64,000 bases of DNA from Symbiodinium sp. CCMP2592 (taxonomy: Eukaryota > Sar > Dinophyceae > Suessiales > Symbiodiniaceae): NCBI GenBank assembly GCA_905221615.1, contig CAJNDT010000494.1:130001-194000 (forward strand), written 5' to 3'. Made by a program: the position numbers and the translations under genes. The notes beneath the pieces are model-generated. The model searched no databases. It saw nothing but the letters and a program-made list of their open reading frames with translations, and had not been told where the DNA came from. This document shows, in pieces, positions 44,001 through 46,479 of the stretch. The first letter of the stretch is position 1. Each line of letters starts with the position of its first letter.

Positions 44001-46479
44001 TTAGGGTTTACGGTTGGGGTCTAAGTCAGGATTTAGGTGGGCGGTCGGGCGGATCGAAACATGAACTAAACGAAGGAAATATCAGGGCTGAGAACAGTTG
44101 GGTAGTTCTCTAAAATGAGGATTCCTTTTCTCCAGAATATTACGGCAATGTTGTAAACAGGACCCTACAATGAGAACTACCCAGTTGGAGGAGATCGAAG
44201 TCACTAAAAACGTAGACCCTTCAGCAGAATCGTGGCTCTCGGAAAGTTGCGCTATCAATCCCTACTTGGAGGTTCATGCGTAGTTAGAAGTGGGGTATAA
44301 GTCCCCTGATATGGGTTATAAGTATAGTTACCCTACTTATCACACTAATCACTACCCATGAACCTCCAAGTAGCCCTGGCGTTAGTTCAGGTAGGCCTGC
44401 TTATCTTCAGTCTGCCTACGGGTTTGCAAACACACAAAGAAGGGAGAGCGGCAATCGAGACGCCAATGGAGCGAGTCGAGCGTCCCACCGCAGCAGTTCG
44501 AACCTCAAGCCTGGTTTTCAAAATCCAAAACCTTAATGTTTGTAATTATGGGGAAGGTTGGGGTATAAAGATGCGGGGAACTCAACTACCTATCGAGAGT
44601 TCTATGGTAGTCGTGAAAAAACATCTGAAACCACCAGATAATGAATCCCAAGCCTGGCACATCAGCCAAGATGACAACCTTAGAACCATGCGAAAATTTA
44701 TCAAACCCTAAGGTTGCCCTGAGCCCAGACGGCAAAGAGGTGCCCTCATGATGTCACCAGGGATTTTGAAACGGATTCCTAGACCCACATGGATGTCTCA
44801 GTCATCCTCAACCCTGAGTTCGTTGCCGGAACTGTGTTTTAGGATAGAAACCTAGCACTATTTCTCCGCAAAAACTCGTCAGGGTGTCTTATTATGAGTA
44901 TACTATGAGAAGCAATACTCTGCTTATTAACGCCCCTGCCTTAGGATGTGATTGGATCTGTCCCGTTCGCCCGTGGACTATTCTAAGGCTTCTCTCAGCC
45001 CCCATAGACTCCAAGACATGCCTTCAACCCTTCACCCCCAAACCCTCACTACATGGGAGTTTCCGAAAATAGGGGACACGAATTCCGAATATAGCACCCC
45101 AAATAGTAGGATCCTTATTATAGAGACCCCAAAATAAGGTACCCCGGAATTTTGGGAAACTCCCGCATGCAGTAAAACTCAACAATCCCCAAACCTTTAA
45201 ACTCCACAGCACAAGCCCGATAGCCTCCCTGCTTTGAACAACGGTTTTTGGGTTTAGGGTTTAGGGGGTTTAGGGTTTAGGGTTTAAGGGAATCCTTACC
45301 AAGGTAAGCCCCTGAAACTAAGACCTCCCGAAATCCTATCAACGAAACCTGACAAAAAACACACATCCCTGAACCCTGAAACCCTACAGCCCTAAACCCT
45401 CAAGCCCTACGAAACCCTAAATCCAACCCGAAATCCCTGAAACCCTATAACTTATAACCCCTAAACCCCTGAAGTACCCTTATCGGAACCCTGCGAGATC
45501 CCGACAATAAACCCTACGCCTCAAAGCCCAGTGAACCGGCCAATGAGCCTCTGCTACGCGGCTGACTTGTTCGTCCCAGGTCCAGGCCTTCTTGGGTCTC
45601 CCAGGTAGAGCTTTTGGCTTTGCCAAGACCCCCCCAATGGCCCTTTAATGGAGCCCTTATGGTCCTTAGTAGTGGGTATTTAGGGCATATTAGAGGGTAG
45701 TTGGAGGGTTTGGGTAGGGCAGTTTAGGGTTTAGGGGCTTATTGTTCAGGGGTTTAAGGTTTCGGGGTTTTGGCTTTTGGCCCTTTGGCGTTTAGTTGTG
45801 AGGCTTTACGCCCTTTTAGGGCCTTCAGGGTGTGATTCGAGCCCTTTAAGGTTTAGGGGATTATTGTTTAAGACAAGACTAGGGGTTTCAGGCTTAGGCT
45901 TCAGGGTCTAGTGTTGAGGTGTAGAGTCAGTGTAGAGTTTACGGTTCAATAGTTTCAGGTTTAGGGTTTCACGGTGTTTCGCAACTGGTCTCCGCCACAC
46001 ATGCTGTAATTTTGACACCTCAAGCTTACAAGCTGCTCCAGTAAGTTGCTACCAGGTTCTCGTGGCATGCAACAGATATCAACGCTTGGAATCCTCCAGG
46101 TAGTCTGAATATCTCACGCTCCGTAGACTACATTGAAGAATGCCGAATTGAGTGTTAGACATTGCAGTGTCCCTTTCCAGGGTCCCTCTAATAGTAACCC
46201 CATAGTAAGATACATGCATGACACATACCCGAATTTCAAACAGCGTTCCTACGCTGCGGAACAGAAAAAGGACCCGAGATCTAGCTAAAACCCTCTCGTT
46301 CACTAGTAGCCACCACGCTGAAACCCAACCTCAAGACCGTAAAAAGCCTAACACCCCATAGTACCCTTGGAGTACCCCTTATACAGATCCGGGTAGACCC
46401 TCCCTGCAGCCATACACCCCATAACAAGCACCTCTGGCATGGCATCCATCTTCTCCAACGCTTTTGCCAGCTTTTCCTC
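4986..46479 (-). CDS. Uup-like ABC-F ATPase gene, about 28 short exons (5' end outside window)
   Basis: ABC-F proteins are soluble twin-cassette ATPases without membrane domains; most studied members bind the ribosome and act in translation. Read 5' to 3' on the minus strand, the exons give NBD1 signature (SLSGGEERRVALAAAL), Walker B (DLLILDEPTNHL) and H-loop (SHDRYFLDRV); a charged linker; then NBD2 Walker A (GIVGPNGAGKST), Q-loop (GYLSQ), signature (LSGGENRR), Walker B (NVLILDEPTNDLD) and H-loop (VSHDRSLLDG). EPTNH in NBD1 and EPTND in NBD2 is the Uup pattern. Reading phase matches across nearly every junction. Acceptors are AG|G in nearly all cases; donors are GT, GC or GA. NBD1 Walker A and the N terminus are missing and should lie to the right of the window. 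The boundaries are my reading, not transcript data. Confidence 0.8.
5221..5321 (-). CDS. Probable C-terminal extension exon of the ABC-F gene
   Basis: It is bounded by CTGACAG|G and a strong GTGAGC donor. Its frame reads GEQYVFDYTDDLCIKGTMST and similar coding-like sequence. It needs one base from the exon before it, and the exon at 7,551-7,614 ends with exactly one leftover base (G), so the phases agree. No family is recognised. The long intron before it (7,550-5,322) holds inverted-repeat families D, C and B and a TTTAGGG array. Confidence 0.5.
5491..5604. repeat. Inverted-repeat element, family C subtype 2, copy 1
   Basis: The ends read TACTTGAAGGTTCATGGGTA and, reversed, CATGAACCTCCAAGTA. 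The interior is rich in ACTTATAACCC-type sequence. Related copies lie at 42,236-42,352 and 44,263-44,372. Confidence 0.65.
5706..5811. repeat. Inverted-repeat element, family B, copy 1
   Basis: The left end TGTAGGGGCCTTAATTATAAG and right end ATTGTTTAGGCGCCTATA are the termini of a family seen about ten times in the introns of this window. The consensus starts TATAGGGGCCTTAATAATTAG. Confidence 0.6.
5917..6012. repeat. Trinucleotide-rich tract (GTT then CCA/CCG)
   Basis: A GTT run near 5,917-5,940 is followed by a CCA/CCG-rich run near 5,965-6,012. It is simple-sequence DNA without a supported gene. Confidence 0.6.
6507..6630. repeat. Inverted-repeat element, family C subtype 1, copy 1
   Basis: Long imperfect arms, TACTTAGAGGATCATGGGAC and its counterpart GTCCCATAAGCCTTCAAGTA, flank an ACTTATAACCC-rich core. 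Copies are also at 19,980-20,103 and 27,203-27,322. Confidence 0.65.
6699..6815. repeat. Degenerate TTTAGGG array
   Basis: A dense run of TTTAGGG, TTAGGGA and TTTAGGGG variants, interrupted once. It is interstitial telomere-like repeat DNA within an intron of the ABC-F gene. Confidence 0.75.
7079..7182. repeat. Inverted-repeat element, family D, copy 1
   Basis: It begins TACCCAAAGAGCCCAATACC and ends GGTATTGGGCTCTCTGGGTA, a near-perfect inverted pair flanked by TA. It belongs with copies at 7,305, 11,560 and 25,642. Confidence 0.7.
7305..7403. repeat. Inverted-repeat element, family D, copy 2 (right end truncated)
   Basis: The left arm TACCCAGAGAGCCCAATACC is intact. The right arm stops after AATTAAGGGGTATT, so the terminal GGGCTCTCTGGGTA is missing. 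Confidence 0.65.
7551..7614 (-). CDS. ABC-F exon: post-NBD2 helix (WTGSFVELLE)
   Basis: The frame PQLWTGSFVELLETQKKQQ follows directly in phase from the exon at 8,307-8,357. It matches the G-x-Y/F-xx-LL stretch that follows the H-loop strand in ABC-F NBD2. The acceptor is GCCAG|C, one of few not followed by G. The donor is GTTGTG, leaving one base. A near-copy of the exon 3' end and donor (23 of 24 bases) is 117 bp downstream at 7,424-7,447. Confidence 0.7.
7638..7759. repeat. Inverted-repeat element, family E, copy 1
   Basis: Arms are TGGGTGGTTGTCAAAATTA and AATTTTGACAACCACCCA. A TTTAGGG triplet has been inserted in or replaces part of the left inner arm. It abuts a family A copy on its right. 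Confidence 0.7.
7759..7864. repeat. Inverted-repeat element, family A, copy 1
   Basis: Arms are TGGGAGTTCCGAAAAATGGG and AATTTTCGGAAACTCCCAT. The interior carries the family hallmark TACTAGGATCCTTATTA. Nine full or partial copies occur in the window. Confidence 0.7.
7906..7943. repeat. Short near-perfect hairpin
   Basis: ACCATAACCTAC, a loop of five A, then GTAGGTTATGGT form a perfect 12-bp stem that extends further with one mismatch. It is intronic and its function is unknown. Confidence 0.7.
8307..8357 (-). CDS. ABC-F exon: last beta strands of NBD2
   Basis: Seventeen codons, VCDSFVVMQADGSHLDD, sit between CCCAG|G and a GTAAAC donor, phase 0 at both ends. They correspond to the VxDxxFVxxxDG segment that follows the H-loop in ABC-F proteins. 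With the previous exon the junction reads LLDG|VCD, as expected. The intron after it holds family E and A elements and the hairpin. Confidence 0.75.
8706..8775. repeat. Inverted-repeat element, family E, copy 2 (half)
   Basis: Only the left arm (TGGGTGGTTGTCAAAATTA) and core through TATAATAAGGACCC are present; the right arm is missing. Confidence 0.5.
9234..9263. repeat. (GAT)n microsatellite
   Basis: A GATGATGATGATGATGACGATGAT run lies in the intron between the H-loop exon and the 8,307-8,357 exon. Confidence 0.75.
9359..9384 (-). CDS. ABC-F micro-exon (26 bp): NBD2 H-loop
   Basis: The bases read GT then HDRSLLDG. The preceding exon ends in a single A, so the junction codon is AGT (Ser), giving LLLV-S-HDRSLLD, the ABC H-loop with its switch histidine. 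The acceptor is TTCAG|G and the donor GC. At 26 bp it is one of the shortest exons here and would be missed by ORF-based searching. Confidence 0.75.
10213..10273 (-). CDS. ABC-F exon: helix and strand before NBD2 H-loop
   Basis: The frame ends LELMLQRYTGTLLLV plus one base. It matches the helix and beta strand between the D-loop and the H-loop. The acceptor is AAAG|G and the donor GC (10,212). The previous exon ends LD in phase 0, giving NDLD|VTVDSLE. The following intron has GATA-like simple sequence near 9,652-9,710. Confidence 0.8.
10390..11360. repeat. GC-rich island with dispersed GAGCGAGCACGC motif
   Basis: The 12-mer GAGCGAGCACGC or a close variant occurs near 10,633, 10,850, 10,977, 10,996, 11,016, 11,038, 11,055, 11,084 and 11,323. 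Spacing tightens to about 20-30 bp between 10,977 and 11,100. Reverse-complement variants (GTGCTCGCTCGC) occur near 10,755. Open frames on both strands here probably follow from the repeat composition. The island sits in the intron between the Walker B and following exons of NBD2. Confidence 0.6.
11560..11672. repeat. Inverted-repeat element, family D, copy 3
   Basis: Arms are TACCCAGAGAGCCCCATACC and ATATTGGGTTTTCTGGGTA. Its right-hand TA is shared with the left TA of a family F copy that begins at 11,671. Confidence 0.7.
11671..11786. repeat. Inverted-repeat element, family F, copy 1
   Basis: It begins TACAGTAAACCCATAAAG and ends GGGTTTCTACTGTA. CAGT-type ends next to TA resemble Tc1/mariner-derived MITEs. 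Copies are also at 16,273 and 20,572. Confidence 0.7.
12170..12209 (-). CDS. ABC-F exon: NBD2 Walker B and D-loop
   Basis: One base then NVLILDEPTNDLD: Walker B with catalytic Glu and an intact D-loop Asp. The previous exon ends AC, so AC+G codes Thr and the join is seamless. The acceptor is CCCAG|G; the donor is GC (12,169). EPTNDLD is typical of the second cassette of Uup-like ABC-F proteins. Confidence 0.85.
12554..12623. repeat. Short inverted repeat (AGGTTACCTTTTTGG)
   Basis: AGGTTACCTTTTTGG and an imperfect reverse copy ending AAAGGTTACCT enclose about 30 bp. A related fragment without a partner arm lies near 12,385-12,420. Confidence 0.4.
12816..12919. repeat. Inverted-repeat element, single copy (TAGGGTCCATGTAC)
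   Basis: TAGGGTCCATGTAC and GTACATGGACCCTTA are inverted ends about 100 bp apart. I found no second copy in the window. Confidence 0.55.
12950..13170 (-). other. GC-rich coding-like fragment inside an intron
   Basis: On the minus strand a frame (VRPGFEEPAGKKIPLPKA and onward) is bounded by AG|G and a possible GTGGGG donor. The flanking ABC-F exons join perfectly without it, so it is unlikely to be an exon of that gene. It may be a captured gene fragment or an exon of an unseen transcript. Confidence 0.3.
14217..14345. repeat. CCCTAAA-type degenerate array
   Basis: Repeated CTAAACCCTAAA, CTAAACTCTAAA and similar units form a C-rich-strand telomere-like array. It ends just beside the NBD2 signature exon. 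Confidence 0.75.
14355..14428 (-). CDS. ABC-F exon: NBD2 signature motif
   Basis: The frame reads VGMLSGGENRRLQLLRVLV and continues to QKPIL plus two bases (AC). LSGGE is the ABC signature; VG before it and QKP after it are typical of Uup-like NBD2. The acceptor is TCCCAG|G, the donor GTGAAG. It joins in phase to the Walker B exon 2.1 kb away. Confidence 0.85.
14442..14539. repeat. TTTAGGG array
   Basis: About a dozen near-tandem TTTAGGG units, some changed to ATTAGGG or CTTAGGG, start within 15 bp of the signature exon acceptor. Confidence 0.8.
14620..14675. repeat. Inverted-repeat element, family A, copy 2 (half)
   Basis: It matches the left half of family A (GAAAAATGGGGGACCCTAATA to TAGGATCCTTATTG) and lacks the right arm. 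Confidence 0.5.
15200..15640. other. GC-rich island with open frames, part of a dispersed repeat
   Basis: Long frames are open on both strands, none with a recognised motif. The part from about 15,530 to 15,605 recurs in inverted orientation at 17,165-17,275, so at least this part is repetitive. A short truncated family B end is at 15,802-15,830, and a weak family B-like match spans about 16,044-16,142. Confidence 0.35.
16273..16389. repeat. Inverted-repeat element, family F, copy 2
   Basis: Arms are TACCGTAAAACCCCAAAAAT and TTTCTGGGGTTTACTGTA, with the shared core AATCCTTAAGAGTAA and GGGAATCCCAGCAC-type sequence. Confidence 0.7.
16550..16610 (-). CDS. ABC-F exon: NBD2 helical region before the signature
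   Basis: One base then GKR followed by AAMLRAINFAQSRWSTP. In Uup-like proteins this region has an A..LL..F.F pattern ending TPVG just before LSGG; the next exon starts VGMLSGG in phase. The acceptor is CCCAG|G and the donor GC (16,549). Confidence 0.75.
17165..17275 (-). repeat. Dispersed repeat, inverted relative of 15,530-15,605
   Basis: Read on the minus strand it shares the order GTTTTACA, GTGTTTATGGG, GTGTCTG, CAAGGTC and GGGTTGAGTGT with the plus-strand segment near 15,530-15,605, with small indels. Confidence 0.5.
17554..17653. repeat. Inverted-repeat element, family G, copy 2
   Basis: GGTTGATGATATAAAATCCTG and CAGGATTTATATCATCAACC form long, nearly perfect arms. It is the better copy of the family first seen at 244-385. 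Confidence 0.75.
18000..18118. repeat. TTTAGGG/TTTATAGGG array with higher-order period
   Basis: A block of GGGTTTAGGGCTTAGGGTTTA followed by TAGGGTTTATAGGG repeats itself two to three times with a period near 50 bp. Confidence 0.65.
18563..18609 (-). CDS. ABC-F exon: NBD2 helix after the Q-loop
   Basis: The frame includes SPLLEEMAIAA and ends AC at a GA donor (18,562); AC plus the next exon's G codes Thr. It fits the V..VVxEIA helix after the Q-loop. The start is uncertain: the acceptor may be GGAG|T at 18,610 (used here) or TGAG|G at 18,583, which would shorten the exon to 20 bp. Confidence 0.55.
18825..18927. repeat. Inverted-repeat element, family A, copy 3
   Basis: Arms are TACGGGAGTTTCCGATAATA and AATTTCGGAAACTCCTGTA, with AGTAGGATCGTTATAAGG between. 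Confidence 0.65.
19308..19353. repeat. Perfect CCCTAAA tandem array
   Basis: Six uninterrupted CCCTAAA units, the cleanest telomere-type array in the window. The orientation shows the C-rich strand on plus. Confidence 0.9.
19403..19488. repeat. Inverted-repeat element, family B, copy 2 (truncated)
   Basis: The left end TACAGGGGCCTTCATAATTAG and the core through CCCCCCAAAATAGTA are present. The right arm is lost. Confidence 0.55.
19980..20103. repeat. Inverted-repeat element, family C subtype 1, copy 2
   Basis: TACTTGAAGGCTCATGGGAC and GTCCCATGATCCTCTAAGTA are the inverted ends. The interior has ACTTAGTAAGTA and TTATAACC motifs as in the other copies. Confidence 0.7.
20390..20496. repeat. 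Inverted-repeat element, family B, copy 3
   Basis: CATAGGGTCTTGAATAAGCAG on the left pairs with CTAATTGTCAAGACCCCTACA on the right; the core has AACCCCCAAAAACCC. It is a diverged member. Confidence 0.5.
20572..20689. repeat. Inverted-repeat element, family F, copy 3
   Basis: TACAGTAGAAGCCCAAAAG and TATGGGGTTTACTGTA are the ends. The interior closely matches copy 2 at 16,273. Confidence 0.75.
21083..21190. repeat. Inverted-repeat element, family E, copy 3
   Basis: TATGGGGGGTTGTCAAAATTA and AAATTGACAACTACCCATA are the ends. The TA-flanked layout is clear in this copy. Confidence 0.75.
21352..21393 (-). CDS. ABC-F exon: NBD2 Q-loop
   Basis: Fourteen codons, VLMGYLSQDPPQWP, contain the Q-loop GYxxQ of an ABC cassette. 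The acceptor is ATTAG|G, and phase 0 agrees with the previous exon (GDG|VLMGY). The 3' limit at a GA donor (21,351) is inferred; the frame remains open for a few more codons. Confidence 0.7.
21995..22049 (-). CDS. ABC-F exon: strand after NBD2 Walker A
   Basis: One base then TLVGDISPSSGDVFIGDG, the L.G...P.SG.V segment that follows Walker A in ABC cassettes. The previous exon ends AA, so AA+G gives Lys in STLL-K-T. The acceptor is CTTAG|G; the donor is GC (21,994). Confidence 0.8.
22088..23268. repeat. Intron with partial family A and B elements and CCCTAAA runs
   Basis: A family A left half is at 22,088-22,148, a family B fragment at about 22,613-22,676 and a family A right half at about 23,203-23,268. 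Between them, 22,830-23,190 holds loosely repeated AACCCTAAACCC and GACCCAAGG-type units with a period near 170 bp. No exon is seen. Confidence 0.5.
23329..23406 (-). CDS. ABC-F exon: NBD2 Walker A (P-loop)
   Basis: The frame includes FDFKKKHPE followed by VGIVGPNGAGKSTLL. GPNGAGKST is a textbook Walker A motif. The exon ends AA|GA, a GA donor, and only this choice keeps phase with the exon at 21,995-22,049. The 5' limit (CCCAG|A at 23,407) is less sure; an internal AG|G would trim it to start at VGIV. Confidence 0.8.
23617..23745. repeat. TTTAGGG/TTTAGGGG array
   Basis: A run of degenerate TTTAGGG units, partly TTTAGGGG, in the intron before the Walker A exon. Confidence 0.75.
24995..25075 (-). 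CDS. ABC-F exon: first beta strands of NBD2
   Basis: One base then STSTI and GDMFLTNVVVEVPGRGRLL, ending two bases into a codon at a GT donor (24,994). It corresponds to the strand pair (LELxNVxxxxGxRxLL) that opens an ABC-F NBD2. The incoming phase matches the linker exon, giving EDK-M-STS, like the KMSRLG region of Uup relatives. The acceptor is AGAAG|G. Confidence 0.75.
25103..25203. repeat. Inverted-repeat element, family B, copy 4
   Basis: TATAGGGGCGTTAATCATTAG and ATAATTATGTAGGCCCCGATA are the ends; it starts 28 bp from an ABC-F exon. Confidence 0.65.
25642..25752. repeat. Inverted-repeat element, family D, copy 4
   Basis: TACCCAGAGACCCAATATCC and GGTATTGGGCTCTCTGGATA are the ends, with palindromic TTAATTAAGGAATATA near both arms. 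Confidence 0.75.
25836..25950. repeat. Inverted-repeat element, family A, copy 4
   Basis: TATGGGAGTTTCGGAAAATAG and AATTTTCGGAAAGTCAGATA are the ends, with an extra ATTTTAATATTTAGT insertion near the left. Confidence 0.7.
27016..27122 (-). CDS. ABC-F exon: inter-domain linker
   Basis: Thirty-five codons include PKAQMNAVDDLRERAQK, then NDGNPDLEDK, plus two bases. Charged helical sequence of the type PKAR..KAR.D....L+E+A is the linker between the two cassettes in Uup-like proteins. The acceptor is TTAAG|G and the donor GC (27,015). It is the longest exon found. The intron after it carries family A, D and B elements. Confidence 0.75.
27203..27322. repeat. Inverted-repeat element, family C subtype 1, copy 3
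   Basis: TACTTGGAGGGGCAGGGGAC and GTCCCCTGCCCTTGGGATA pair as arms around a TTATAACC-rich core. Just before it, 27,119-27,182 repeats TCCTTAAAGGGACCTATAAGG three times. Confidence 0.65.
27586..27681. repeat. Inverted-repeat element, family H
   Basis: CCTGTAGCCGAAAGGACCTAC and GTAGGTCTTTCCGGCTACAGG form a long palindromic pair about 95 bp across. Confidence 0.65.
27790..27925. repeat. Inverted-repeat element, family A, copy 5
   Basis: TATGGGAGTTTCCGAAAATAG and TAATTTTCAGAAACTCACATA are the ends. The centre carries a local palindrome around CATCCTACTATTTAGGG. Confidence 0.7.
28653..28684. repeat. (GTAT)n-like microsatellite
   Basis: A GTATGTATGTATGCATGTACG-type run within an intron. Confidence 0.7.
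28766..28831 (-). CDS. ABC-F exon: linker with W and TKNR motif
   Basis: Twenty-two codons, including LRRAEAWASRGASGRGTKNR, match the LRREL.W.RRG...R.TKN linker of Uup-type ABC-F proteins. The acceptor is CCGCAG|G and the donor GC (28,765). Phase 0 on both sides agrees with the exon at 27,016-27,122. The following intron holds a (GTAT)n run and family H, A and C elements. Confidence 0.7.
29484..29510 (-). CDS. Possible ABC-F micro-exon (27 bp) in the linker
   Basis: After TTGTTGCAG|C the frame reads PRGAHEADA in phase 0, ending at a GC donor. It would supply the short helix expected between RYQAA and LRRAEAW. Evidence is position, phase and composition only; the acceptor lacks the usual following G. 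Confidence 0.4.
30310..31440 (-). other. GC-rich island, coding-like, probable gene or retroelement remnant
   Basis: A 242-codon minus-strand frame (30,386-31,114) and a further coding-like stretch at about 31,265-31,434 (MDAVRLLGSRAFRPP) are open, with no recognised domain. A 19-residue phrase, AQRRARRGPQTGGS and neighbours, recurs at 33,590-33,660. It lies in the largest intron of the ABC-F gene, where no exon is expected. I treat it as inserted sequence, not part of that gene. Confidence 0.35.
31757..33330. repeat. 11-bp minisatellite (GTACTACTACT) with duplicated flank modules
   Basis: Three arrays of an 11-bp unit, GTACTACTACT with ATT and CCACT variants, lie at about 31,757-31,800, 32,096-32,416 and 32,670-33,087. 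Each is followed by a nearly identical module (starting 31,801, 32,417 and 33,088) that runs CTTGATTATTGGGG, then GCTAGGGTGAACCGCCGAATC, then TTTAGGG-like sequence. Module spacing is 616 and 671 bp. The 11-bp unit has no stop in any forward frame, so spurious overlapping proteins of 11-residue period appear in all three. Confidence 0.9.
33540..34130 (-). other. GC-rich island, coding-like, related to 30,310-31,440
   Basis: A 145-codon minus-strand frame (33,681-34,118) contains natural-looking sequence such as VLDFNLAGENLGNVEARD and ends before a segment (33,566-33,660) homologous to the island at 30.4 kb. No domain is recognised. It lies in the same ABC-F intron. Confidence 0.35.
34831..34932. 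repeat. Inverted-repeat element, family B, copy 5
   Basis: TGTAGAGGCCTTAACAGTTAG and TAATTATTAAGGCCCCTATA are the ends, with the core AGGAACCACCAAAATAGTAT. Confidence 0.7.
35077..35126 (-). CDS. ABC-F exon: helix after NBD1
   Basis: Two bases then SWELFLKRRAERYQAA. The previous exon leaves a single G, giving a Gly codon and the reading DGNG-SWELFLKRRAERY. This fits the G.Y..YLE.RAER helix leaving NBD1. The acceptor is TGCAG|G, the donor GTTCTA. The intron after it, up to 5.6 kb, carries the minisatellite and both related islands. Confidence 0.75.
35145..35250. repeat. Inverted-repeat element, family I
   Basis: TAGAGGCTTGTACCCTACCC and GGGTAGGGTATGAGCCTCTA are the ends. A family A copy starts three bases further right. 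Confidence 0.65.
35253..35362. repeat. Inverted-repeat element, family A, copy 6
   Basis: TATGGGGGGTTTCCGAAAATA and TAATTTTCGCAAACTCTCGTA are the ends, with TAGAATCCTTATTATAAGG in the core. Confidence 0.7.
35872..36232 (-). other. Orphan open reading frame inside an intron
   Basis: About 120 codons are open on the minus strand, with natural composition (for example GWVPYRYIERVRYMWKGQDY and TRLNEALQAAGVWVKRQGQW). Upstream it includes a tandem 15-mer (GTCAGTTACGCGCAA and GTCAGTTACGTGCAA, coding VSYAQ VSYVQ). The flanking ABC-F exons at 36,557 and 35,126 join in phase without it, so it is not needed by that gene. I do not recognise the family; a nested gene or captured fragment is possible. Confidence 0.4.
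36557..36586 (-). CDS. ABC-F exon (30 bp): strand after NBD1 H-loop
   Basis: Two bases, then DEIFEIDGN, then one base. The previous exon ends in T, so T+GC codes Cys and the join reads DRVC-DEIFEIDGN, the D.I.ELD.G strand of ABC-F cassettes. The acceptor is TGAG|G, the donor GTGAGA. Confidence 0.8.
36640..36760. repeat. CCCTAAA-type degenerate array
   Basis: Units CCCTAAACCCTAAACC, CCTTAAACCC and CCTGAACCC run through this part of the intron. Confidence 0.7.
36866..36972. repeat. Inverted-repeat element, family B, copy 6
   Basis: TATAGGGGCCTTAATAATTAG (the best left end of the family) and GGTAATTGTGTAGGCCCCTA are the ends. Confidence 0.7.
37242..37273 (-). CDS. ABC-F exon (32 bp): NBD1 H-loop
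   Basis: One base, then SHDRYFLDRV, then one base. It contains the switch histidine (SHDR). The previous exon ends GT, so GT+G codes Val in LILV-SHDR. The acceptor is CTGAG|G, the donor GTCCGG. Confidence 0.85.
38505..38545 (-). CDS. ABC-F exon: helix and strand before NBD1 H-loop
   Basis: Thirteen codons, ETLTSARDVSLIL, plus two bases. It fills exactly the gap between the D-loop helix and SHDR. The acceptor is GCTAG|G and the donor GC (38,504). The intron after it shows no recognised element. Confidence 0.75.
38655..38680. repeat. (AT)n microsatellite
   Basis: Thirteen uninterrupted AT units in an intron. Confidence 0.9.
38845..39140. repeat. CCCTAAA run followed by TTTAGGG run (opposed orientations)
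   Basis: From 38,845 to 38,990 the units are CCCTAAA-type; from 39,045 to 39,140 they are TTTAGGG-type. The two halves face each other as a loose inverted pair. Confidence 0.65.
39551..39593 (-). CDS. ABC-F exon: NBD1 D-loop region
   Basis: One base then PTNHLSAEGCEFLQ. With the previous exon (ending GA) it completes DE-PTNHL. The D-loop, normally HLD, reads HLS. The acceptor is CCAAG|G; the donor is GA (39,550), the only choice that keeps phase with the exon at 38,505-38,545. Confidence 0.8.
40000..40370 (+). other. Coding-like island on the opposite strand inside an intron
   Basis: On the plus strand 40,190-40,348 is a 53-codon frame between TCCAG|G and GTGTCT, phase 0 at both ends, reading for example KCRRAWHAVADAGTKIERP and ESSQAFFAALTAILSS. 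A minus-strand frame of about 112 codons also spans 40,000-40,338. No domain is recognised. It may be an exon of a nested opposite-strand gene or a captured fragment. Confidence 0.35.
40621..40658 (-). CDS. ABC-F exon: NBD1 Walker B
   Basis: Twelve codons, VDLPSTDLLILD, plus GA. The next exon's G completes the catalytic Glu, giving LLILDEP. The acceptor is GGAAG|G and the donor GC (40,620). Confidence 0.85.
41052..41154. repeat. Inverted-repeat element, family B, copy 7
   Basis: TATAGGGGCCGTAGTAATAG and TAACTATTAAGGCCCCTATA are the ends, with AAGGAACCCCCCAAACCC in the core. Confidence 0.7.
41814..41862 (-). CDS. ABC-F exon: NBD1 signature motif
   Basis: One base then SLSGGEERRVALAAAL, the ABC signature and following helix. 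The previous exon ends GG, so GG+G codes Gly in QVG-SLSGG. The acceptor is GCGAG|G, the donor GC (41,813). A good-looking plus-strand splice pair (TTTCAG to GTGAGT) overlaps it but encodes nothing recognisable. Confidence 0.85.
42236..42352. repeat. Inverted-repeat element, family C subtype 2, copy 2
   Basis: TACTTGGAGGTTCATGAGTAG and GCTATGAACCTCCAAGTA are the ends; the interior has TATAAGTATAGTTACCC. Confidence 0.75.
42674..42779. repeat. Inverted-repeat element, family E, copy 4
   Basis: TTGGGCGGCTGTCAATAGTAG and ATTTGGACAATCACCCATA are the ends. It is diverged from copy 3. Confidence 0.6.
42905..42942 (-). CDS. ABC-F exon: helix before NBD1 signature
   Basis: Twelve codons, ELGLGPLLDRQV, plus GG. 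It matches the LGL....V..LSGG approach to the signature. The acceptor is CGCAG|G, the donor GC (42,904). Phase agrees on both sides. Confidence 0.8.
43000..43300. repeat. TTTAGGG/TTTATAGGG degenerate array
   Basis: Nearly continuous TTTAGGG, ATTTAGGG and TTTATAGGG units, with a short unique insert near 43,140-43,190. Confidence 0.75.
43520..43970. other. GC-rich island with frames open on both strands
   Basis: Two minus-strand frames and three plus-strand frames longer than 100 codons overlap here. The minus-strand stretch MKCNFSGKQDNSKVEGPSG and the downstream frame look most coding-like. No motif is recognised and the ABC-F exons join without it. It is probably an inserted or captured fragment. 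Confidence 0.3.
44098..44185. repeat. Inverted-repeat element, single copy (GGGTAGTTCTC)
   Basis: GGGTAGTTCTC at 44,100 and GAGAACTACCC at 44,172 are perfect inverted ends. Confidence 0.55.
44263..44372. repeat. Inverted-repeat element, family C subtype 2, copy 3
   Basis: TACTTGGAGGTTCATGCGTAG and ACCCATGAACCTCCAAGTA are the ends. Confidence 0.75.
45051..45166. repeat. Inverted-repeat element, family A, copy 7
   Basis: ACATGGGAGTTTCCGAAAATA and GGAATTTTGGGAAACTCCCG are the ends, with the full TAGTAGGATCCTTATTATA core. Confidence 0.7.
45558..45587 (-). CDS. ABC-F exon (30 bp): NBD1 AWxWD motif
   Basis: Ten codons, AWTWDEQVSR, matching the AWDxE..... motif of the NBD1 helical subdomain that follows ALEKMD. 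The acceptor is AGAAG|G, the donor GTAGCA, phase 0 on both sides. The long intron after it carries families A, C and others and the 43.5-kb island. Confidence 0.8.
45637..45725. repeat. Dispersed repeat related to 3,519-3,590
   Basis: CCCTTTAATGGAGCCCTTATGGTCCTTAGTAGTGGGTATTTAGGG-type sequence recurs near 3,519-3,590 (CCCTTTCATGGAGCCC and onward) in the same orientation. No inverted ends are visible. Confidence 0.55.
46432..46479 (-). CDS. ABC-F exon: NBD1 helix (ALEKMD), first exon seen
   Basis: Sixteen codons, EEKLAKALEKMDAMPE, fit the helix preceding AWDxE in Uup-like NBD1. The acceptor is CCTCAG|G, the donor GTGCTT, phase 0 at both ends. The next exon upstream, expected to carry NBD1 Walker A, is not found between here and the retroelement at 46,787. 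It must be beyond the retroelements. Confidence 0.75.
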